The notes beneath the pieces are model-generated. The model saw nothing but the letters and a program-made list of their open reading frames with translations, ran no database searches and was not told where the DNA came from. Shown piece after piece: positions 42,886-52,727 of a DNA stretch of 59,264 nucleotides. The first letter of the stretch is position 1, and the number at the start of each line of letters is the position of its first letter. The DNA comes from an uncultured Flavobacteriales bacterium (GTDB lineage Bacteria; Bacteroidota; Bacteroidia; Flavobacteriales_D; Sanyastnellaceae). The position numbers were made by a program, and so were the translations under genes. Location of the stretch: NCBI GenBank assembly GCA_937974555.1, contig CALJKR010000008.1, positions 1 to 59,264 of the forward strand, given 5' to 3'.

Positions 42886-44150
42886 TCCCATTAGCCGAAA
42901 GAATGCGCCCAAGATCCTTGTCTGACTACGTCGGACAATCGGCGTTACTCGGCGAAAATGGTCCTTTGAGAAGGGCTATAGAATCGGGAAGGATTCCCAG
43001 TATGATTCTTTGGGGACCTCCTGGGGTAGGAAAAACAACACTGGCCAGTGTAATCGCAGAATGTGTTGATCGTCCTTTTAAGGCCCTTTCAGCCATTAAC
43101 AGCGGGGTCAAGGAAGTGCGTGAAGTGATCGATGATGCCAAGCGGTCAGGGTTGTTTCAAAAATCAACCATTCTTTTTATTGATGAAATCCATCGTTTTT
43201 CCAAAAGCCAACAAGATGCCCTCTTGGGTGCTGTCGAAAAGGGTTGGATTACATTGATTGGAGCGACGACAGAAAATCCTTCTTTTGAAGTCAACTATGC
43301 ATTGCTTTCGCGATGCCAAGTGTATGCGCTAGAAGCCCACACCCGTGAGGATCTGGAGTCGCTATTGGCTCGAGCCATTGCCCATGATGAAGTATTAAAA
43401 TCAAAGACCATTGAAATTCAAGAAACGGAAGCTTTGATTCGACACAGCGGAGGAGATGCCAGAAAATTATTAAACGTTCTGGAGTTGGTAGTGGATTCTT
43501 TGGGTGAGGAGGTGATCATTACCAACGAGGCGGTTAATCAATGGTCATCTGCCCAAACCGCCCATTACGATAAAGATGGTGAGCAGCATTACGACATCAT
43601 TTCAGCTTTTATCAAAAGCATTCGAGGAAGCGACCCGCAAGCGGCTGTTTACTATTTGGCGCGAATGATCGTTGGTGGTGAGGATCCCATGTTCATCGCC
43701 AGAAGGATGATGATATTGGCCGCGGAGGATATCGGTTTGGCCAATCCAAACGCGCTTCTGATTGCCAATGCTACCTCACAAATTGTCCATCAAGTGGGTT
43801 TCCCAGAAGCCCGAATTCCTTTGAGCCAATGTGCCATTTACTTGGCGACCTCTCCCAAAAGCAATACCGCCTACATGGCCATTGATGCTGCCATTGCCAA
43901 AGTAAAGGAAACCGGTGATTTGCCTGTACCATTGCATTTGCGAAATGCGCCAACCAAACTGATGAAAGAATTGGGGTATGGTCAAGAATACCAATATGCC
44001 CATGCTTTTCCAGGAAACTTTATTTTACAACAATATTTACCCGATGCGCTCCAAAGCGAGTATTTTTATTTGCCAGGAAACAACGCCAAAGAAATAGCCA
44101 TTGACCAATGGCTCCAAGGCAAATGGGGTGATTTTAAAAATAAGAAATGA
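42882..44150 (+). CDS. rarA: replication-associated recombination protein A
   Basis: A 422-residue AAA+ ATPase (RarA/MgsA) that acts at stalled forks with SSB. It has Walker A GPPGVGKTT (about 45-53), Walker B ILFIDEIHRFSKSQQDALL (about 96-114), sensor 1 GATTEN and sensor 2 region HSGGDARKLLN. The C-terminal tetramerisation region (SAFIKSIRGSDPQAAVYYLARM) is complete. Length is normal. The gene overlaps both neighbours by four bases and sits in the same operon as rlmI-like, tpiA and prmA. Confidence 0.95.
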   Translation: MIPLAERMRPRSLSDYVGQSALLGENGPLRRAIESGRIPSMILWGPPGVGKTTLASVIAECVDRPFKALSAINSGVKEVREVIDDAKRSGLFQKSTILFIDEIHRFSKSQQDALLGAVEKGWITLIGATTENPSFEVNYALLSRCQVYALEAHTREDLESLLARAIAHDEVLKSKTIEIQETEALIRHSGGDARKLLNVLELVVDSLGEEVIITNEAVNQWSSAQTAHYDKDGEQHYDIISAFIKSIRGSDPQAAVYYLARMIVGGEDPMFIARRMMILAAEDIGLANPNALLIANATSQIVHQVGFPEARIPLSQCAIYLATSPKSNTAYMAIDAAIAKVKETGDLPVPLHLRNAPTKLMKELGYGQEYQYAHAFPGNFILQQYLPDALQSEYFYLPGNNAKEIAIDQWLQGKWGDFKNKK

Positions 44151-45322
44151 AACAAGAAGATATTCCCGTGATACAATTAAAACCTGGCAAAGAGTCTTCA
44201 TTGCGCCGTTCACATCCTTGGGTGTTTTCAGGAGCAATTGCCAGTGTCAATCAAATGCCACAACCGGGACAGTGGGTGAAAGTTGTGGATGCGCAAGGTC
44301 GCTTTCTTGGCGCAGGCCATTATCATGAAGGATCTATAGCGGTGCGAATCCTGAGCTTCAAGGACGTCGAAATTGATATTGATTTTTGGATTGATCGATT
44401 ATCTCGTTCGTGGAATTCAAGACAAGCTCTGCATCTAAATGAAGAAGGAAAAAATACGATTTTCAGATGGGTGCATGGCGAAGGAGATGGCTTACCCGGA
44501 TTGATTATGGATGTATATGATCAAACCGTGGTGATTCAGCCCCATACCTTGGGTATGTACAATGAGGCCGCGATAATTGCGGAGGCCATCGGAAAAGTGG
44601 CACCACAAATACAAACCATATACCTCAAGCCATCTGAAAAACAAATGGAGGCGCAGGCGCAATACCTCAAAGGTTCGCCAAGCAATGCAATTGCATTTGA
44701 ACATGGATTAAAGTACAACATCGATTGGGAAAGGGGGCAGAAAACGGGATTCTTTATTGACCAACGAGAAAATAGAAGATTGTTGGGTGAACTCTCCAAA
44801 GACAAAAAGGTGTTGAATACCTTTTGTTATTCAGGTGGATTTTCTTTAACCGCATTGCAAGGAGGTGCCGCTCATGTCGATAGCTTGGATAGCTCTCAAC
44901 ATGCGTTGGATTTGACTTTGCAAAATGTTACTCTCAATGGTTTTGATGAATCCAAGCATGCGGTGATTAAAGCAGATGCCGTGGAATATATCAAAACCGT
45001 AGGTAGCGATTATGATATCATTGTATTGGATCCCCCCGCTTTTGCCAAACACCTCAGTGCCAAACACAAGGCGGTGCAGGGTTACCGAAAAATAAATGAG
45101 GCGGCCATAAGAAAAATAAAATCGGGTGGTTTGATTTTTACTTTCTCATGTTCCCAGGCGGTTGACAAGGATACATTCAAAGGCGCGATTGTGGCTGCTG
45201 CCATTGACGCGGGTCGTCAAGTGAAAATAATACACCAATTGCATCAACCCGCCGACCATCCTATCAGTTTGTTTCATCCTGAAGGAGAATACTTAAAAGG
45301 TTTAGTACTTGAAGTTATATAA
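44147..45322 (+). CDS. rlmI: class I SAM-dependent rRNA methyltransferase (RlmI-like)
   Basis: A 391-residue enzyme with an N-terminal PUA domain (about 1-80, RRSHPWVFSGAIASV) and a C-terminal SAM-binding Rossmann domain. Motifs: GFFIDQRENRRLL (substrate end), NTFCYSGGFSLTALQGGA (SAM loop), and the catalytic DPPAFAK. RlmI methylates C5 of a 23S rRNA cytosine; the catalytic Cys is in FTFSCSQ (C5 nucleophile region). The homologue fits RlmI better than the RlmK/L group because the PUA domain is present and no THUMP is seen. It overlaps rarA and precedes tpiA by two bases. Confidence 0.9.
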   Translation: MKQEDIPVIQLKPGKESSLRRSHPWVFSGAIASVNQMPQPGQWVKVVDAQGRFLGAGHYHEGSIAVRILSFKDVEIDIDFWIDRLSRSWNSRQALHLNEEGKNTIFRWVHGEGDGLPGLIMDVYDQTVVIQPHTLGMYNEAAIIAEAIGKVAPQIQTIYLKPSEKQMEAQAQYLKGSPSNAIAFEHGLKYNIDWERGQKTGFFIDQRENRRLLGELSKDKKVLNTFCYSGGFSLTALQGGAAHVDSLDSSQHALDLTLQNVTLNGFDESKHAVIKADAVEYIKTVGSDYDIIVLDPPAFAKHLSAKHKAVQGYRKINEAAIRKIKSGGLIFTFSCSQAVDKDTFKGAIVAAAIDAGRQVKIIHQLHQPADHPISLFHPEGEYLKGLVLEVI

Positions 45323-45324
45323 TC

Positions 45325-46074
45325 ATGAATAGAAAAAAAATTGCTGCGGGCAATTGGAAAATGAATTTCCTGCCTGCTGATGTCGACCAGTTCATCGCTG
45401 CTTTCAATCCCAATACAGATCATGCAGAGGTGATGATTGGTGCACCCTATATTTATCTTGAGCGCCTTTTGACCTTGCAGGCCAAAGGGGTTCAGATCTT
45501 GTCTCAGGATGTGAGTGTGCATGAAAAGGGAGCCTTTACAGGCGAAGTGAGTGCTGAAATGTTGAAAGCCCTCGGGGTAAATGGTGCAATTGTCGGACAT
45601 AGTGAACGCCGAACCTACCACCATGAAAACGATGCGTTGATTGCTAAAAAAGTGGACGCTTGTCTAAGAGCGGATATCCTTCCTGTGTATTGCTGCGGTG
45701 AACTTCTTTCAGAGCGTGAAGCAGGCAATCAAGAAGGGGTAGTGGGTAATCAAATTCGCGAAGCCCTTTCACATCTCAGTGCAGATCAAATGAAAAAAGT
45801 GGTGATCGCCTATGAACCCGTTTGGGCCATTGGAACTGGAGTTACAGCTTCCAATGAGCAAGCAGAAGAGATGCACGCTTTTATCCGTTCAGTACTCGCT
45901 GAATTGTGGAATGCAGATATCGCCAATCAAACCAGAATTCTGTACGGAGGCAGTGTTGGTGCGGCCAACGCCGATGGCTTGTTTGCTTGTCCCAATGTGG
46001 ACGGTGGATTGGTAGGTGGTGCTTCGCTTAAAGTGGCGGACTTTACTTCAATTTGTGAAAGTGCAAACGCATGA
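45325..46074 (+). CDS. tpiA: triosephosphate isomerase
   Basis: A 249-residue TIM barrel that interconverts dihydroxyacetone phosphate and glyceraldehyde-3-phosphate in glycolysis. Catalytic residues: Lys in AAGNWKMN (7-14), His in VGHSERR, Glu in VIAYEPVWAIGTG, with the phosphate loops YGGSV and GLVGGASL. Length is normal. It is in an operon with rlmI-like and prmA; its stop overlaps the prmA start by four bases. Confidence 0.98.
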   Translation: MNRKKIAAGNWKMNFLPADVDQFIAAFNPNTDHAEVMIGAPYIYLERLLTLQAKGVQILSQDVSVHEKGAFTGEVSAEMLKALGVNGAIVGHSERRTYHHENDALIAKKVDACLRADILPVYCCGELLSEREAGNQEGVVGNQIREALSHLSADQMKKVVIAYEPVWAIGTGVTASNEQAEEMHAFIRSVLAELWNADIANQTRILYGGSVGAANADGLFACPNVDGGLVGGASLKVADFTSICESANA

Positions 46075-46895
46075 ATTACACAGAGGTAAATTTTAATATT
46101 TCGCCATTGATTCCACACCGTGAAATTTTGACGGTGTATTTGGCTGATTTGGCTTTTGATAGTTTTGTCGAGACGGACAATGGTTTACAAGCCTATGTCC
46201 AATCCCAAGATTTGAATGTCGATGCGCTGAATCATGCGGTGGAAGCCGTTCGCGCCATGAACGCTACCATTGATTTTGAGATTCAAGAAATTGAACAACA
46301 AAATTGGAACGCGACATGGGAGAGTCAATTTGATCCGATCGAGGTATCTGAAATCTGTAGGGTTCGGGCTCCTTTTCATGAAGATAAAGGTCTGCCTTTT
46401 GAATTAATCATCGAGCCCAAGATGAGTTTCGGTACCGGGCATCACGCCACGACCTTTCTCATGCTCACGGAGATGTTGACGATGGATTGGACCAACCAAA
46501 CCGTGTTGGACATGGGCAGTGGTACAGGGGTATTGGCTTTTCTTGCGGAAAAATCCGGCGCTGCAATCATTGACGCCATTGATATTGATGATTGGGCGTA
46601 TGAGAATGCTATTGAAAATGCCGCACGAAATCAATGCCCCAAAACCCAAGTTATTTTGGGTGGGGCAGAGAAAATTCAAAGAACCTATGATACCATCATC
46701 GCCAATATCAATCGCAATATTTTGGTCAAGGATGGTGGGGTTTACGCTGCCCACATGCCTTCAGGAGGACACTTGTTGCTGAGTGGTTTTTATCAAGAGG
46801 ACCAAGACATACTTCTGACGGCTTTTGCTGGGTTTGAATTGAGCAATGTTCGGGTGAAAGAGGGTTGGTGTATGTTACATTTAATCAAAAAATAA
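46071..46895 (+). CDS. prmA: ribosomal protein L11 methyltransferase
   Basis: A 274-residue SAM-dependent methyltransferase. The N-terminal substrate-recognition domain (1-120) is followed by the FGTGHHATTFLMLTEML block and the SAM loop VLDMGSGTGVLAFLAEKSGA; IDIDDWAYENAIENA binds the ribose; ANINRNIL is the catalytic N-x-x motif. It methylates the N-terminus and lysines of L11 (rplK). Slightly shorter than E. coli PrmA (293) as usual in Bacteroidota. Last housekeeping gene of the operon; the CotH gene starts one base later. Confidence 0.93.
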   Translation: MNYTEVNFNISPLIPHREILTVYLADLAFDSFVETDNGLQAYVQSQDLNVDALNHAVEAVRAMNATIDFEIQEIEQQNWNATWESQFDPIEVSEICRVRAPFHEDKGLPFELIIEPKMSFGTGHHATTFLMLTEMLTMDWTNQTVLDMGSGTGVLAFLAEKSGAAIIDAIDIDDWAYENAIENAARNQCPKTQVILGGAEKIQRTYDTIIANINRNILVKDGGVYAAHMPSGGHLLLSGFYQEDQDILLTAFAGFELSNVRVKEGWCMLHLIKK

Positions 46896-46896
46896 C

Positions 46897-49095
46897 ATGA
46901 GATGTTTTCGCTACTTGATTTGGATTTTCATGGTTCCCATGGCCTCCGCGCAAGTGCCGGATTGGGGAAGTGTTTTTCCCCAAAATGAAGTAACGAAAAT
47001 TTATCTCAACCTACCTGAAGATTCATTGAATCTCATGCTGTCGGATGCCTACCTTGGAAATGGCGTTGAGTTCAGTGCATCTTTTCGTTACGTTTCCAAC
47101 GGTTTGATTGATACAGTTCAGGTGGTGGGTATACGTACCCGCGGAAACACTTCCCTTCAAGCTGGAAAGAAATCCTTTAAAATTGATTTTAATGTGCCCA
47201 ATGGCACAGGAAAATGGCAGGGCATAAGGGAACTCAACCTCAATGGGAACCACAATGATCCGTCTTTGCTGCGTGCAAAATTGACTTGGGATATATATCG
47301 ACGATATGATCTACCCGGATCGCGGGTTTCATATACTGAGCTTTACATCAATGAGGAGTACAAGGGTTTGTACATCAATGTGGAGTTTATTGATGATCTT
47401 TTTACCAAGCGATATTTTGATGAACCTACCGGAAACCGCTGGAAATGCTTGTATCCCGCAACATTGGAATACTTGGGACCAAACGGTTCCAATTATCAAG
47501 TCAATACGGGTTGGGGAACCCCCATTTATGAGTTGGAAAACAATACTCAACTCAACGATTATCAACCTTTGGCAGATTTGGTTGATGTTCTGAACAACGA
47601 ACCTGCATCTACTTTCCCGTGTGCGCTACGCAAGATTTTTAATGTGGATCGCTATCTGCAATATCTCGCCATTGATGTGATGACGGGCAATTGGGATGGC
47701 GCCAATTTCAATAAAAACAATTTCTATTTGTTTCAAAACGATAAAACCCATCGCTTGGAATTCATTCCTTATGATACCGACAATACCTGGGGCATCGATT
47801 GGTTTAATATCAACTGGGCAACCCACAACATCTACAATTGGGATGGAGACAACAATCTCATTTTGTACAACCGTATGATGAGCATCCCAGAGTTTAAATC
47901 GTTGTTTTCCTTTTATATCGATGAGATTGCGGGATATTTGACTTCCAATTCGTTTGTGATTTATGCCCAGGCTTTGCAAGATTTAATCACTCCTTCCGCG
48001 TTGAGCGATACCTACCGAACTTTGGACTATGGTTTTGACGATGCTGCTTTTTTGGATGCGTTAACCACGGCCTGGGGCGGTCATGTGACTTCGGGTCTAC
48101 TACCATACGCCAACATAAGGTCCAATAGTGCGATTCAGCAATCCTCCAATGGCACTGCACCAACCCAGCCTCACTCATTTCGATGGGAGGTAAATCAAGA
48201 CTCGGTAAGGATTCAATTCTTGGCTCCGCAAAATATCAATGGTTTGGCTTATCGCGTTTTGAACGAACCCAACTGGAATGTGATAGTGGCATCAGAAATT
48301 CATGATGGATTGTGGGACAACGTGTACAGCGCAGTGGTGCCTTTGAATGGATATACAGGTTCTTGGGAATGGCAATTGTCTCTGTCAGGAGTAATCGATT
48401 CCCCCTGCCAAACGTTTTGGTCACATTTTGGTTTTGCAGATTTGGGAGTGAAAATCAATGAACTTGCTCCTTCAGGAACTTCCAATGCGGTTGACGAATC
48501 GGGTATTCAAGAGGATTGGTGTGAGTTGTATAAAATTCCAGGAAGCACTTTCAATTGGAACAATGTATGGATTACTGATGATCCGCAAGATGCCAATAAA
48601 TGGAAACTGAAGAATGTTTCTTCAAGTATCGGTCCTTTCTTTTTGTTGTGGGCAGATGACCAACCCGAAGAAGGTTTCCGTCATTTGAGTTTTAAATTGA
48701 ATAATCAATCGGAGTTTTTGGGTATTTCATTTTTGGACAATGGCGAATTTCATTGGCTCGATTCAACCTCATATGCCGATGTTCCTTTGCAACATTCCTG
48801 GGGAAAAGCGGAAGATGGAGTTGGTCCTTGGGTAGATTTTTCATTGAGTACACCCAATATTTCCAATGTGGTTTTAAGTGTGAATGAATGGTCAGAGCGG
48901 AATACAATGGCTTATCCCAATCCTGCCCACGATTTATTGAATTTTAAATATGCCCAATCTGCTAAAGTCATGGACATGATGGGCCATTTGGTGATGCAAA
49001 CCCAAGGCGCGTCTTCGCTTCATGTCGAAACTTTGTCTCCGGGCATATACATTTTAAACTTGGATGGGGCTTTTGTGGTTTTTGAGAAGCGCTGA
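46897..49095 (+). CDS. CotH-kinase surface protein, T9SS type A
   Basis: A 732-residue secreted protein with a signal peptide (ends MASAQ). A CotH kinase-like domain (about 30-360) shows GIRTRGNTSLQ, LNLNGNHNDPSLLRAKLTWD, INVEFIDDLFTKRYF, GNWDGANFNKNNFYLF and FIPYDTDNTWGIDWF, including the acidic metal-site residues of CotH. A lamin-tail-like beta domain (about 525-640, VKINELAPSG) follows, and the last ~75 residues are a T9SS type A sorting domain (YPNPAHDLLNFKYAQ, GIYILNLDGAFVVFEKR). It has the same two functional domains as the protein at 37130 but in the opposite order. It starts one base after prmA. Confidence 0.88.
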   Translation: MRCFRYLIWIFMVPMASAQVPDWGSVFPQNEVTKIYLNLPEDSLNLMLSDAYLGNGVEFSASFRYVSNGLIDTVQVVGIRTRGNTSLQAGKKSFKIDFNVPNGTGKWQGIRELNLNGNHNDPSLLRAKLTWDIYRRYDLPGSRVSYTELYINEEYKGLYINVEFIDDLFTKRYFDEPTGNRWKCLYPATLEYLGPNGSNYQVNTGWGTPIYELENNTQLNDYQPLADLVDVLNNEPASTFPCALRKIFNVDRYLQYLAIDVMTGNWDGANFNKNNFYLFQNDKTHRLEFIPYDTDNTWGIDWFNINWATHNIYNWDGDNNLILYNRMMSIPEFKSLFSFYIDEIAGYLTSNSFVIYAQALQDLITPSALSDTYRTLDYGFDDAAFLDALTTAWGGHVTSGLLPYANIRSNSAIQQSSNGTAPTQPHSFRWEVNQDSVRIQFLAPQNINGLAYRVLNEPNWNVIVASEIHDGLWDNVYSAVVPLNGYTGSWEWQLSLSGVIDSPCQTFWSHFGFADLGVKINELAPSGTSNAVDESGIQEDWCELYKIPGSTFNWNNVWITDDPQDANKWKLKNVSSSIGPFFLLWADDQPEEGFRHLSFKLNNQSEFLGISFLDNGEFHWLDSTSYADVPLQHSWGKAEDGVGPWVDFSLSTPNISNVVLSVNEWSERNTMAYPNPAHDLLNFKYAQSAKVMDMMGHLVMQTQGASSLHVETLSPGIYILNLDGAFVVFEKR

Positions 49096-49157
49096 CCGAT
49101 TGCGTTAAAATTCAATTCTTTTTACGATGTTCAAGCGAAGCGACTTATTTTTCGGTC

Positions 49158-50561
49158 ATGAAAAAATTATGCTTCGCAATTGCTCTTGCGGCTTATTCAT
49201 TTGCCGGTTGGGGACAGACCCATCAAGTAGGCAATACAACGCTAACCGAATCCAATCTGGTAACGGGTGTAAATGTTCCTTGGGAAATTCTTTGGGGAGC
49301 AGATGATTTTATTTGGTGCACATTACGCTCTGGAAAAGTCTTACACATCGATCCCAATACAGGCAACTATACAGAGCTTCTAACCAAAACCGTTCCTTAC
49401 AACGGTGGGAGTGAACCTGGAATGTTGGGTATGGTTTTGCATCCAGACTTTTTAAACACCCCCAAAGTTTTTGTGGTTTACAATTACAACCAAGGCAATG
49501 CAATCAAAGAGCGTTTGTCTTCTTTTGATTTTGATGGAATAGCGCTTATCAATGAAACGGTTCTTATTGATGGAATCGGGGGCAATGCCATTCACAATGG
49601 TTCACGCTTGTTAATCACGCCAGATCAAAAATTGATGATGACAACCGGCGATACCGGTGATGGTGGGGTAAGTAGCCAAGATTTAACTTCCTTGAATGGT
49701 AAAATCTTACGCATCAATTTGGACGGATCTATTCCCAGCGACAATCCAGATCCTGCTTCTTACGTGTACAGTTTTGGACATCGCAATGGTCAAGGGCTTT
49801 GTATCGGTCCCAATGGTTTGATCTATGAAAGTGAACACGGTCAAAACAACAGCGACGAATTAAACTTGGTTGAACCCAATAGAAATTACGGTTGGCCTAC
49901 TGTTCAAGGTGCTTGTAATACAACGGCAGAACAAACCTATTGTACCGCAAACAATGTGCGTGAACCCCTCTTGGAGTGGTCGCCTTGCCGCGCTGTATGT
50001 GGGTTAGAATATTATACTCATCCCGCAATTCCAGAATGGCAGAATACCATTTTGATGGCGGTCTTGGGTGGTTTAAATAGCAACTACGAACGTTTGTCGG
50101 TGATCCATCCAAGCGCGGATGGTTTGTCTGCTACTTGCACAGATAGCGAGGATACATACTTCCAATCCTTCAATCAACGAATCCGCGATTTATGTGTTAA
50201 TCCCCACACGGGAGCGCTCTATGTGGCTTTCAATGGGGTGAACTACCCAGGCTCAGGGCCCAATATTATCAAGGAGTTCAGAAATCTGGCTTATCAACCT
50301 ACGTCAACGCCGGTGAGTAAAAGTCCCCAGAATGTCAAAGTTTTTCCCAATCCTACTTATGGCAATTTAAATATTGAAATCACTCCTTTACTGATCAATG
50401 CACCCTATGAGATTTTCTCTTTCAATGGTCAAAAGGTAAGCAGTGGTGTATTCAATCAATCATTGCAAATTATTCAAACAGAAGGATGGAGCAAGGGACA
50501 ATACTTCCTACGCGCCACCAATACTTTGGGGACAATCACCAAAACTTTCGTTGTCAATTGA
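49158..50561 (+). CDS. PQQ-dependent sugar dehydrogenase-like protein, T9SS type A
   Basis: A 467-residue secreted protein: signal peptide (ends GWGQ), a glucose/sorbosone dehydrogenase-type six-bladed propeller (VNVPWEILWGADDFIW, PGMLGMVLHPDF, NAIHNGSRLLITPD, SFGHRNGQGLCIGPNGLIYESEHG, NYGWPTV), and a type A sorting domain (VFPNPTYGNLNIEI, GQYFLRATNTLGTITKTFVVN). The family oxidises sugar C1 with PQQ; the HRNGQG and YESEHG motifs that line the cofactor site are kept. PQQ biosynthesis genes are not in the window. It is 62 bases after the CotH gene and 11 bases before the TonB receptor. Confidence 0.88.
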   Translation: MKKLCFAIALAAYSFAGWGQTHQVGNTTLTESNLVTGVNVPWEILWGADDFIWCTLRSGKVLHIDPNTGNYTELLTKTVPYNGGSEPGMLGMVLHPDFLNTPKVFVVYNYNQGNAIKERLSSFDFDGIALINETVLIDGIGGNAIHNGSRLLITPDQKLMMTTGDTGDGGVSSQDLTSLNGKILRINLDGSIPSDNPDPASYVYSFGHRNGQGLCIGPNGLIYESEHGQNNSDELNLVEPNRNYGWPTVQGACNTTAEQTYCTANNVREPLLEWSPCRAVCGLEYYTHPAIPEWQNTILMAVLGGLNSNYERLSVIHPSADGLSATCTDSEDTYFQSFNQRIRDLCVNPHTGALYVAFNGVNYPGSGPNIIKEFRNLAYQPTSTPVSKSPQNVKVFPNPTYGNLNIEITPLLINAPYEIFSFNGQKVSSGVFNQSLQIIQTEGWSKGQYFLRATNTLGTITKTFVVN

Positions 50562-50572
50562 TTTCTTCTAAA

Positions 50573-52714
50573 TTGAAAATTAAACCTTTCCTTAAAATGG
50601 CCTTGATTGTATGTCAAGGCTTTTTTTGGCTTCAACTGTCTGGGCAAACCAAGACAAGCCGCGATACTTTGATTCAGCAAGAAGCGCCTGAGCTGGAAAT
50701 CAAGGCTTTCTCATTTGTTTTACCCAACATCAAACAACCGTTGGCTTTGTATCGCTTAGATAACAAAAAGGGGCTATTGTCTGTCGCCGATGGCGCATCT
50801 TTTCAAAATGCGATGAATACGGTTCCTGGGGTTTATTTTGAATCCAGAGGAAATGGGGGTAGCCCCCGTTTGAATATCCGTGGTTCGATGTTTAGATCCG
50901 CCTTCGGTGTCCGCAACGTACGCATGTATTGGGAGGATTTTGTTTTAACGTCACCCGATGGAACAACGCCGATGGAGGTGATTGATCCTTTTTGGGTAAA
51001 TGAAATGGAAATCATCAAAGGTCCTTCGGGTGTGCAATATGGAAACTGCACCGGCGGCGTGGTTCAGATGCGAAGTCACGCCAATCCAAAACTGTCTTTT
51101 GTGCGCGCGAAACAGTTGCTTGGGCAATGGGGTTCTTTTCAGCAGCACTTGGCAATCATGAAGCCTTTGCCCCATGTTTTCAAATACAACTTGAGAAATA
51201 GCCAACGAAGTATTTCCATTTATGCCTCCCGAGTAGGAACCCAGGGATATCGTCAGCAAGAAAACAATGCAAGACAACAGGTGATGGTGGTGCTCCGCAA
51301 TGCCATTCAATCTCCTTTGTTGGCTTTTCGTTATTCAGGACGCTTCAAGGGCGAGAATATTTCGGTCTTTCAATGGTACCAAGGAGGATGGCAATTGCCT
51401 GGAAGTTTGAACCAACAGGAAATGGAAAGCAATCCACAACAAGCTCGACCTTATTCGATCAGCAACAATGCCTCTTTGTATCGCCAGCGATGGATGTATG
51501 GGGTGGGTCAAAACAGGGAATACAATCGCTTCACTTGGACTTGGCGTGCCGCTATGAATGGGGTCAACAAAGTAAATCCGTATGGTACTTCTGCGATGAA
51601 TCAAGGTTACAAGGATGAACATAGCCTCGGAACCAATACACTGGCTCGCCTTGGATTTCGTGTTTATGAAAGTGATAACCTCAACTGGGATTTAAACGCA
51701 GGGGGTGAAGGGCAATGGGAAGACTATCATATTCGCGAAGCGAAAAATGTACTGGGTGCTCCGGGTGCAACCAAATACGATTTCATGGTGAATTACAGCC
51801 AGCGTTTTTATTATTTGAACAGCCAATGGCGCTGGAAAGACAAGTGGGTGCTGCAATCGGGAATCGCAAAGCATACCACACAAGGCGAGGTTAAAGGTGA
51901 ATACGGAACAGAACAACAAGATGGCAAAATCAATTGGAATCCAGGATGGACTCCGCGTTGGGCCATTAGTTATCAACCTTTCAATGCGCTGGTCTTGTTC
52001 ACTTCAAAATCATGGGGATTCAGCAATCCCAATGCCTTTGAGCAAGTTGATTTTCAAAACAACCGATACAATGCAGGATTGGGGCCCGAAAAAGGCAATC
52101 AATTGGAAACTGGAGTTAAATGGAATTCGGCTTTGGTTTCTGGACAACTCACATACTACAAGCAGAACATGACCAGTTTAATTATTCCCGTGGCGGTGCA
52201 GGTGGATTCTCCATTGAGTTACTCGAACAATGCCTCTGCAATTTTTGAAGGATGGGAAATGTCGTTGAATAAAGAATGGACTTGGAAACTTCATCAATTG
52301 GACTTCTCGATTTCCGGTCACAAAGCCAACTACCACTGGATGGATTATTCTTCATCCAACAGTGTGTGGAATGGAAAAAGGGTAGCTGGCAATGCGCTTC
52401 ACTCTGCTTCTGCTATGATTCAATATCAATTTAACCAAACGTGGTTCGTCGATGTTACCCACTATTGGGTGGATAAAATGCCATTGAATAATGACAATAC
52501 GGTTTATTCTAATGCATACAATCTGAGTCATATCAATCTGGCCAGGGTTACCTCCGGCAAGGACATGATGTGGAAATGGGAGATCGGAGTGAACAATGCA
52601 ATGAATACCGCCTATACCTCATTTTGGCAATGGAATGATGCCTCAGCCCGATACTACAATCCGTCACCCACCCGTAATTTCTACATCGGCTTGACGGCGT
52701 ACTTCTTAAAATGA
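50573..52714 (+). CDS. TonB-dependent receptor
   Basis: About 713 residues. I choose TTG 50573 because it gives a signal peptide with a positive N-region (MKIKPFLKMALIVCQG); ATG 50597 would lose that charge and the start at 50486 lies inside the previous gene. The plug domain (about 70-180) has GVYFESRGNGGSPRLNIRG and EIIKGPSGVQYGNCTGGVVQM. The barrel follows, ending in YIGLTAYFLK. It resembles FecA-type receptors for iron chelates or other scarce solutes. No SusD partner is present, so it is not a SusC. It is close to the sugar dehydrogenase-like gene and 13 bases before uvrB; substrate unknown. Confidence 0.9.
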   Translation: MKIKPFLKMALIVCQGFFWLQLSGQTKTSRDTLIQQEAPELEIKAFSFVLPNIKQPLALYRLDNKKGLLSVADGASFQNAMNTVPGVYFESRGNGGSPRLNIRGSMFRSAFGVRNVRMYWEDFVLTSPDGTTPMEVIDPFWVNEMEIIKGPSGVQYGNCTGGVVQMRSHANPKLSFVRAKQLLGQWGSFQQHLAIMKPLPHVFKYNLRNSQRSISIYASRVGTQGYRQQENNARQQVMVVLRNAIQSPLLAFRYSGRFKGENISVFQWYQGGWQLPGSLNQQEMESNPQQARPYSISNNASLYRQRWMYGVGQNREYNRFTWTWRAAMNGVNKVNPYGTSAMNQGYKDEHSLGTNTLARLGFRVYESDNLNWDLNAGGEGQWEDYHIREAKNVLGAPGATKYDFMVNYSQRFYYLNSQWRWKDKWVLQSGIAKHTTQGEVKGEYGTEQQDGKINWNPGWTPRWAISYQPFNALVLFTSKSWGFSNPNAFEQVDFQNNRYNAGLGPEKGNQLETGVKWNSALVSGQLTYYKQNMTSLIIPVAVQVDSPLSYSNNASAIFEGWEMSLNKEWTWKLHQLDFSISGHKANYHWMDYSSSNSVWNGKRVAGNALHSASAMIQYQFNQTWFVDVTHYWVDKMPLNNDNTVYSNAYNLSHINLARVTSGKDMMWKWEIGVNNAMNTAYTSFWQWNDASARYYNPSPTRNFYIGLTAYFLK

Positions 52715-52727
52715 GTAATTTTGAACC

